A stretch of DNA of 21,812 nucleotides from a virus: IMG/VR virus record IMGVR_UViG_3300042988_000307, positions 1 to 21,812 of that record; one strand, given 5' to 3'. Both the position numbers and the translations under genes were made by a program. Within the stretch, counting starts at the first letter, position 1. Every line of letters starts with the position of its first letter. The notes beneath the pieces were generated by a model, which saw only the letters and a program-made list of their open reading frames with translations, had not been told where the DNA came from and made no database searches. Below, piece after piece: positions 18,563 to 21,812 of this stretch.

Positions 18563-20278
18563 ATGGAGTTATTTAGATTGTTTGGTCGAATATTTGTTGA
18601 TGACAATAATGCGAATCGACAAATACAAAATATTGATAATCAAGCAAGACGAACATCAGGAACTTTTGAAAATATGGGAAGGTCGGCTAGTGGACTTGGT
18701 TCTGTGATGAAAAGTGCTTTCTCTTTTGCTGGTGGTATGGCAATATTTCAAGGGGTTACGGAGGGCATCAAGGCGAGTATTGGTGCAGGATGGGAATTTA
18801 ATAAAAGCATTGAAGATACAATGTCAAACTTTACTACAATGTTAGGGTCGGCATCAGAAGCTCAAAAAATGTTAGCAGACATAAAAGACTTTGCAGCAAA
18901 AACTCCATTTGAATTAACAGACCTTGCAAAAGGTACTCAAACACTTTTAGCATTTGGTACAGAGTCGGAAAAAATAATGCCAACTTTAAAAATGCTTGGT
19001 GATGTCAGTTTGGGTAATAGCGAAAAATTTAGTAGTCTAGCAGTTGTTTTTGGACAAATACAAAGTACAGGGCGATTGATGGGCGGTGATTTATTACAAT
19101 TAATAAATAACGGTTTCAATCCATTACAAGTTATATCACAGCAAACAGGTGAATCAATGCTACAATTAAAAGATAAGATGGAAAAAGGCGGTATTAGTGC
19201 CGACATGGTAACAAAGGCTTTTGAAAGTGCAACGGCTAAAGGTGGTCAATTTTATAATAGTATGGATAACGCAAGTAAAACATTTTCAGGGCAAATGTCA
19301 ACACTGAAAGATAATATTGCAACAACGTTCGGTGCAGTATTAGAGCCACTTTTTAATAATGCAAGTGGGAATATTATTCCAAAACTGAACACAGCTTTTA
19401 CTAACTTAGGAAATTGGATACGTGAAAACATGCCAATTATTCAAGCTGATATTAGTAGTGCTTTTAGTGGTTCCGGAAAAGTAATTGAATGGTTATCTGT
19501 TAATGTTTTACCAACTTTACAAGAAATATTTAAAGTTTTCATGGACTATATAAAAAATTATGTTCTGCCTACATGGACTCAAATATTTAATTTTCTTTCC
19601 GATGTTATTATTCCGAAATTAGCAGATGCTTTTTCAACATGGTTTCCAAAAATTAAAGAAATCATTGAAAATCTTTGGATAATTATAAAAATTATACTAG
19701 ACCAAATGAAATTAAATTTTGAGACAGTTTTTCCTTACATCAAAAATGTTGTTATTATTGCTTTTGACGGCATAAAAATAGCGGTTAATTTATTATTAGG
19801 TGTTTTAGGTGGTTTAATTAAATTTATAACAGGAGTTTTTTCTGGTGATTGGTCAAAGGCATGGCAAGGTGTAAAGGATATTTTTAAAAGTGTTTTTGAT
19901 GCAATAACAACGATATTTAGCAGTCAAATTGAATGGTTAACATCAAAAATAGAATGGGTGTTATCAAAGATTTCATCCTTAAAAAATACTATAAGTAGTG
20001 TTAGTTCTTATTTAACTGGTGCAACTTCTATTATTTCTGGTAAACGTGCTTCGGGTGGAAGTGTTCAAGCTAATAAAACTTACTTGGTTGGGGAGAGAGG
20101 GCCTGAATTATTTACTTCAAATCAATCAGGAACAATCATTCCAAACAACAAACTTTCAGGCGGTGGCAACACAATAATTAATGTAAATGTATCAGGTAAT
20201 TCTTTGATGAATCCAAGTGACGGCGATATTTTAGGAGACATGATAGTGGGAAGATTAAAACTGTTAGGGGTGACGTAA
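18563..20278 (+). CDS. Tape measure protein
   Basis: 571 residues, short for the family; at about 1.5 angstrom per residue it predicts a tail of roughly 85 nm. N-terminal helical part (RLFGRIFVDDNNANRQIQNIDNQARR), the tape-measure domain (WEFNKSIEDTMSNFTTMLGS, FAAKTPFELTDLAKGTQTLLAFG, GRLMGGDLLQLINNGFNPLQ), hydrophobic spans near residues 390-430 (IKIAVNLLLGVLGGLIKFITGVFSG), and the usual end motif ASGGSVQANKTYLVGERGPE followed by LF...GTIIPNN. It sets tail length and is probably involved in DNA passage. GAGGTGG (18549-18555) precedes the ATG. Confidence 0.93.
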   Translation: MELFRLFGRIFVDDNNANRQIQNIDNQARRTSGTFENMGRSASGLGSVMKSAFSFAGGMAIFQGVTEGIKASIGAGWEFNKSIEDTMSNFTTMLGSASEAQKMLADIKDFAAKTPFELTDLAKGTQTLLAFGTESEKIMPTLKMLGDVSLGNSEKFSSLAVVFGQIQSTGRLMGGDLLQLINNGFNPLQVISQQTGESMLQLKDKMEKGGISADMVTKAFESATAKGGQFYNSMDNASKTFSGQMSTLKDNIATTFGAVLEPLFNNASGNIIPKLNTAFTNLGNWIRENMPIIQADISSAFSGSGKVIEWLSVNVLPTLQEIFKVFMDYIKNYVLPTWTQIFNFLSDVIIPKLADAFSTWFPKIKEIIENLWIIIKIILDQMKLNFETVFPYIKNVVIIAFDGIKIAVNLLLGVLGGLIKFITGVFSGDWSKAWQGVKDIFKSVFDAITTIFSSQIEWLTSKIEWVLSKISSLKNTISSVSSYLTGATSIISGKRASGGSVQANKTYLVGERGPELFTSNQSGTIIPNNKLSGGGNTIINVNVSGNSLMNPSDGDILGDMIVGRLKLLGVT

Positions 20279-20279
20279 A

Positions 20280-21743
20280 ATGTCAAGAACTTATTTTGTT
20301 GGTGCTGATGCAGTTTACGTTTCACCTAACTGGACAATTTCGAGTAAAATTAATGCAAGGTCAACACTTAATATTGAGGTTGTGGATAAGTTATCGGCAA
20401 CAATTACAAACGGCAAATCATTTACTATTTATAACGGCGTTGATGTGTTGTTTCAAGGTATTATAGTTAATATCGACACAAAAGAAATATATCCGAGTTA
20501 TCTACAGTATTCACTTTCAATTGTGGATAACTCTGCAATTGCAGATAAAAGAATTATTGCAAAAGTGTACGAAAACGAACTTGCAGGCGATATTGTTAAG
20601 GATTTAATAACTGTAATCTTAGGCGAAGAGGGAATAACAGAAGGAACTATTCAAGACGGTATAACTATTGAAAAGGCAGTATTTAATTACATTAAAGTAT
20701 CTCAGGCACTTGATTATATAAAGAATGTAACAGGCTATATTTGGAATATTGACAATGATAAGAAATTACATTTTTTTGCAAGGTCAACAAATACGGCATC
20801 ATGGGAATTAACAGATTTAGTTCAACATTCAAAATTTACTCAAAAAACCGAAATGGACACTTACAGAAATACGCAATTTGTGAGGGGTGGAAAAGGAAAA
20901 ACGGCTACACAAACAAATGAAACTCCCTCTCCAAAACCTGACGGCGAATCAAGAAATTTTGTTTTGAGATTTCCAGTTGCGGAAGCTCCGACGATTGAAA
21001 TTAATTTGAATAGTGGCGGTTGGGTAGCAATTGCAACAGGTGATGTCGGAATAAATGGATTAAACACAGGTAAGAAATGGTATTACAGCTATGGAAGTAA
21101 TATATTAACTCAGGACAGTACACAGACAGTTCTTGCGACAGTGGATGCGATAAGAGTTACTTACATAGGATTGAGAAATTTGTTTACAAAAGTCGAAAAT
21201 CTAATTGAAATTGATGCAAGGGCATTAATTGAAAGTAATACAGGCATCTATGAAAATATGGCAATTGAAAAGTCAATAACGGAATCGGCACAGGCTCTAC
21301 AGTTTGGAAATGGACTTCTTGAAAAATTCGCAGAAATTAAAGATAAGGTAACATTTTCAACGGAAGTTGCAGGGCTTGAAGCAGGGCAATTATTGACGAT
21401 TACAAAGACATTATATTCTATCTCTGATACATTTTTAATTGAGTCTATTAATATTAGACCAAGGGACAATCTAAGTATTGAGTATACAGTTACATGTCTT
21501 GATGGTGTTTGTGTTGGCGGTTGGGAAGAATTTTTCAAAACTCTAATAAAAGACTCAAGAGACTTTTCTATTCAGGAAAATGAGGTCCTGATATTATTAA
21601 ACAATGTAACAGAAACAGGAAGCATTGAAGGAAGCATTGACGTTGATATATTTAATGCTCTTTATCCTGCAAATGACTTGTATCCTGCAAATAACTTGTA
21701 TCCAAATAATTTAGTAGCAAGCGAGGTGACATTGAGTGATTGA
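20280..21743 (+). CDS. Tail tip/baseplate hub protein
   Basis: 487 residues directly after the tape measure gene. The N-terminal half (WTISSKINARSTLNIEVVD, KSFTIYNGVDVLFQGIIVNI, LQYSLSIVDNSAIADKR) has the beta-barrel look of gp27/gp44-type hub proteins. A middle block (LRFPVAEAPTIEINLN, GINGLNTGKKWYYSYGSNILTQD) resembles an insert I recall in other hubs, and FSTEVAGLEAGQLLTI...DTFLIESINIRP is the returning hub barrel. The C-terminus has an LYPAN-type repeat (LYPANDLYPANNLYPNNL). There is no separate Dit gene between tape measure and hub, unlike many SPP1-like phages. Confidence 0.75.
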   Translation: MSRTYFVGADAVYVSPNWTISSKINARSTLNIEVVDKLSATITNGKSFTIYNGVDVLFQGIIVNIDTKEIYPSYLQYSLSIVDNSAIADKRIIAKVYENELAGDIVKDLITVILGEEGITEGTIQDGITIEKAVFNYIKVSQALDYIKNVTGYIWNIDNDKKLHFFARSTNTASWELTDLVQHSKFTQKTEMDTYRNTQFVRGGKGKTATQTNETPSPKPDGESRNFVLRFPVAEAPTIEINLNSGGWVAIATGDVGINGLNTGKKWYYSYGSNILTQDSTQTVLATVDAIRVTYIGLRNLFTKVENLIEIDARALIESNTGIYENMAIEKSITESAQALQFGNGLLEKFAEIKDKVTFSTEVAGLEAGQLLTITKTLYSISDTFLIESINIRPRDNLSIEYTVTCLDGVCVGGWEEFFKTLIKDSRDFSIQENEVLILLNNVTETGSIEGSIDVDIFNALYPANDLYPANNLYPNNLVASEVTLSD

Positions 21744-21812
21744 TAATATTGGTATAAGTGGCTCTTATGATATAATTGTAAATGGTAAATATGTTGAAAC
21801 TGTAAAAAATAG
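21736..21812 (+). CDS. Start of next tail gene (truncated by window end)
   Basis: GTG at 21736 with GAGGTG (21723-21728), reading MIDNIGISGSYDIIVNGKYVETVKN to the window end. It overlaps the hub stop by 8 bp. Position suggests a tail-tip or baseplate component; too little is visible for a family. Confidence 0.55.
   Translation, partial: MIDNIGISGSYDIIVNGKYVETVKN

Overview
The window is a contiguous piece of a tailed-phage or prophage genome from a very AT-rich Firmicute, most likely a Clostridium-like host. The evidence is strong AT bias with AGA/ATA/TTA-rich codons, strong GGAGG-type ribosome binding sites with frequent TTG and GTG starts, SPP1/PBSX-type head genes and small Gram-positive-phage accessory genes. 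Every gene I support is on the + strand. There is no integrase, lysis gene, tRNA or rRNA in the window, so lysogeny cannot be judged. The particle looks like a siphovirus: portal, MuF-like protein, scaffold, capsid, connector set, tail tube, tape measure and hub are present, with no sheath gene.

Layout. (1) 1-2244, replication and DNA metabolism: the end of a replisome-organizer-like protein, a G39P-like helicase loader/inhibitor, a Cys-rich small protein, an ERCC4-fold nuclease and a Mom-like DNA-modification enzyme. (2) 2245-3363: a module with its own sigma-A-like promoter and a 13-bp palindromic operator candidate, encoding a DUF6948-like protein and a protein whose N-terminal third is 45 hexamers (TCTGGG/TATGGG). 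This is a telomere-like array of GGG tracts in an AT-rich genome. (3) 3360-4979: a string of overlapping microproteins (ribbon-helix-helix, Cys-rich, single-TM) and a probable late regulator, closed by a terminator. (4) 4980-6906: an AT-rich island of monocistronic cassettes. Three of the four genes share a conserved non-canonical promoter (GTGTTAAG-N17-CGATA) and a conserved leader; the fourth has a consensus promoter embedded in four 12-bp repeats. (5) 7033-21812, the late operon: TM2 protein, terS, terL, portal, MuF, scaffold, capsid, Ser/Thr-rich SVGT-repeat protein, decoration-like protein, glycosyltransferase, head-tail connectors, tail tube with a C-terminal beta-sandwich, tail chaperones joined by a programmed -1 frameshift, tape measure, hub, and the start of the next tail gene.

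How it works together. The early block replicates and modifies the DNA. The microprotein and regulator block probably hands over to late transcription. TerS/TerL package DNA through the portal into a scaffolded capsid. The most interesting points are a candidate virion-glycosylation module (SVGT-repeat protein, decoration-like protein and GT-B glycosyltransferase in a row next to the capsid gene), the G-quadruplex-like coding repeat, the promoter-sharing cassette island, and an unusually clear -1 frameshift signal (T TTT TTC, 5-nt spacer, 12-bp stem). Functions are assigned by reading the sequence and remembered family features; no database search was run.
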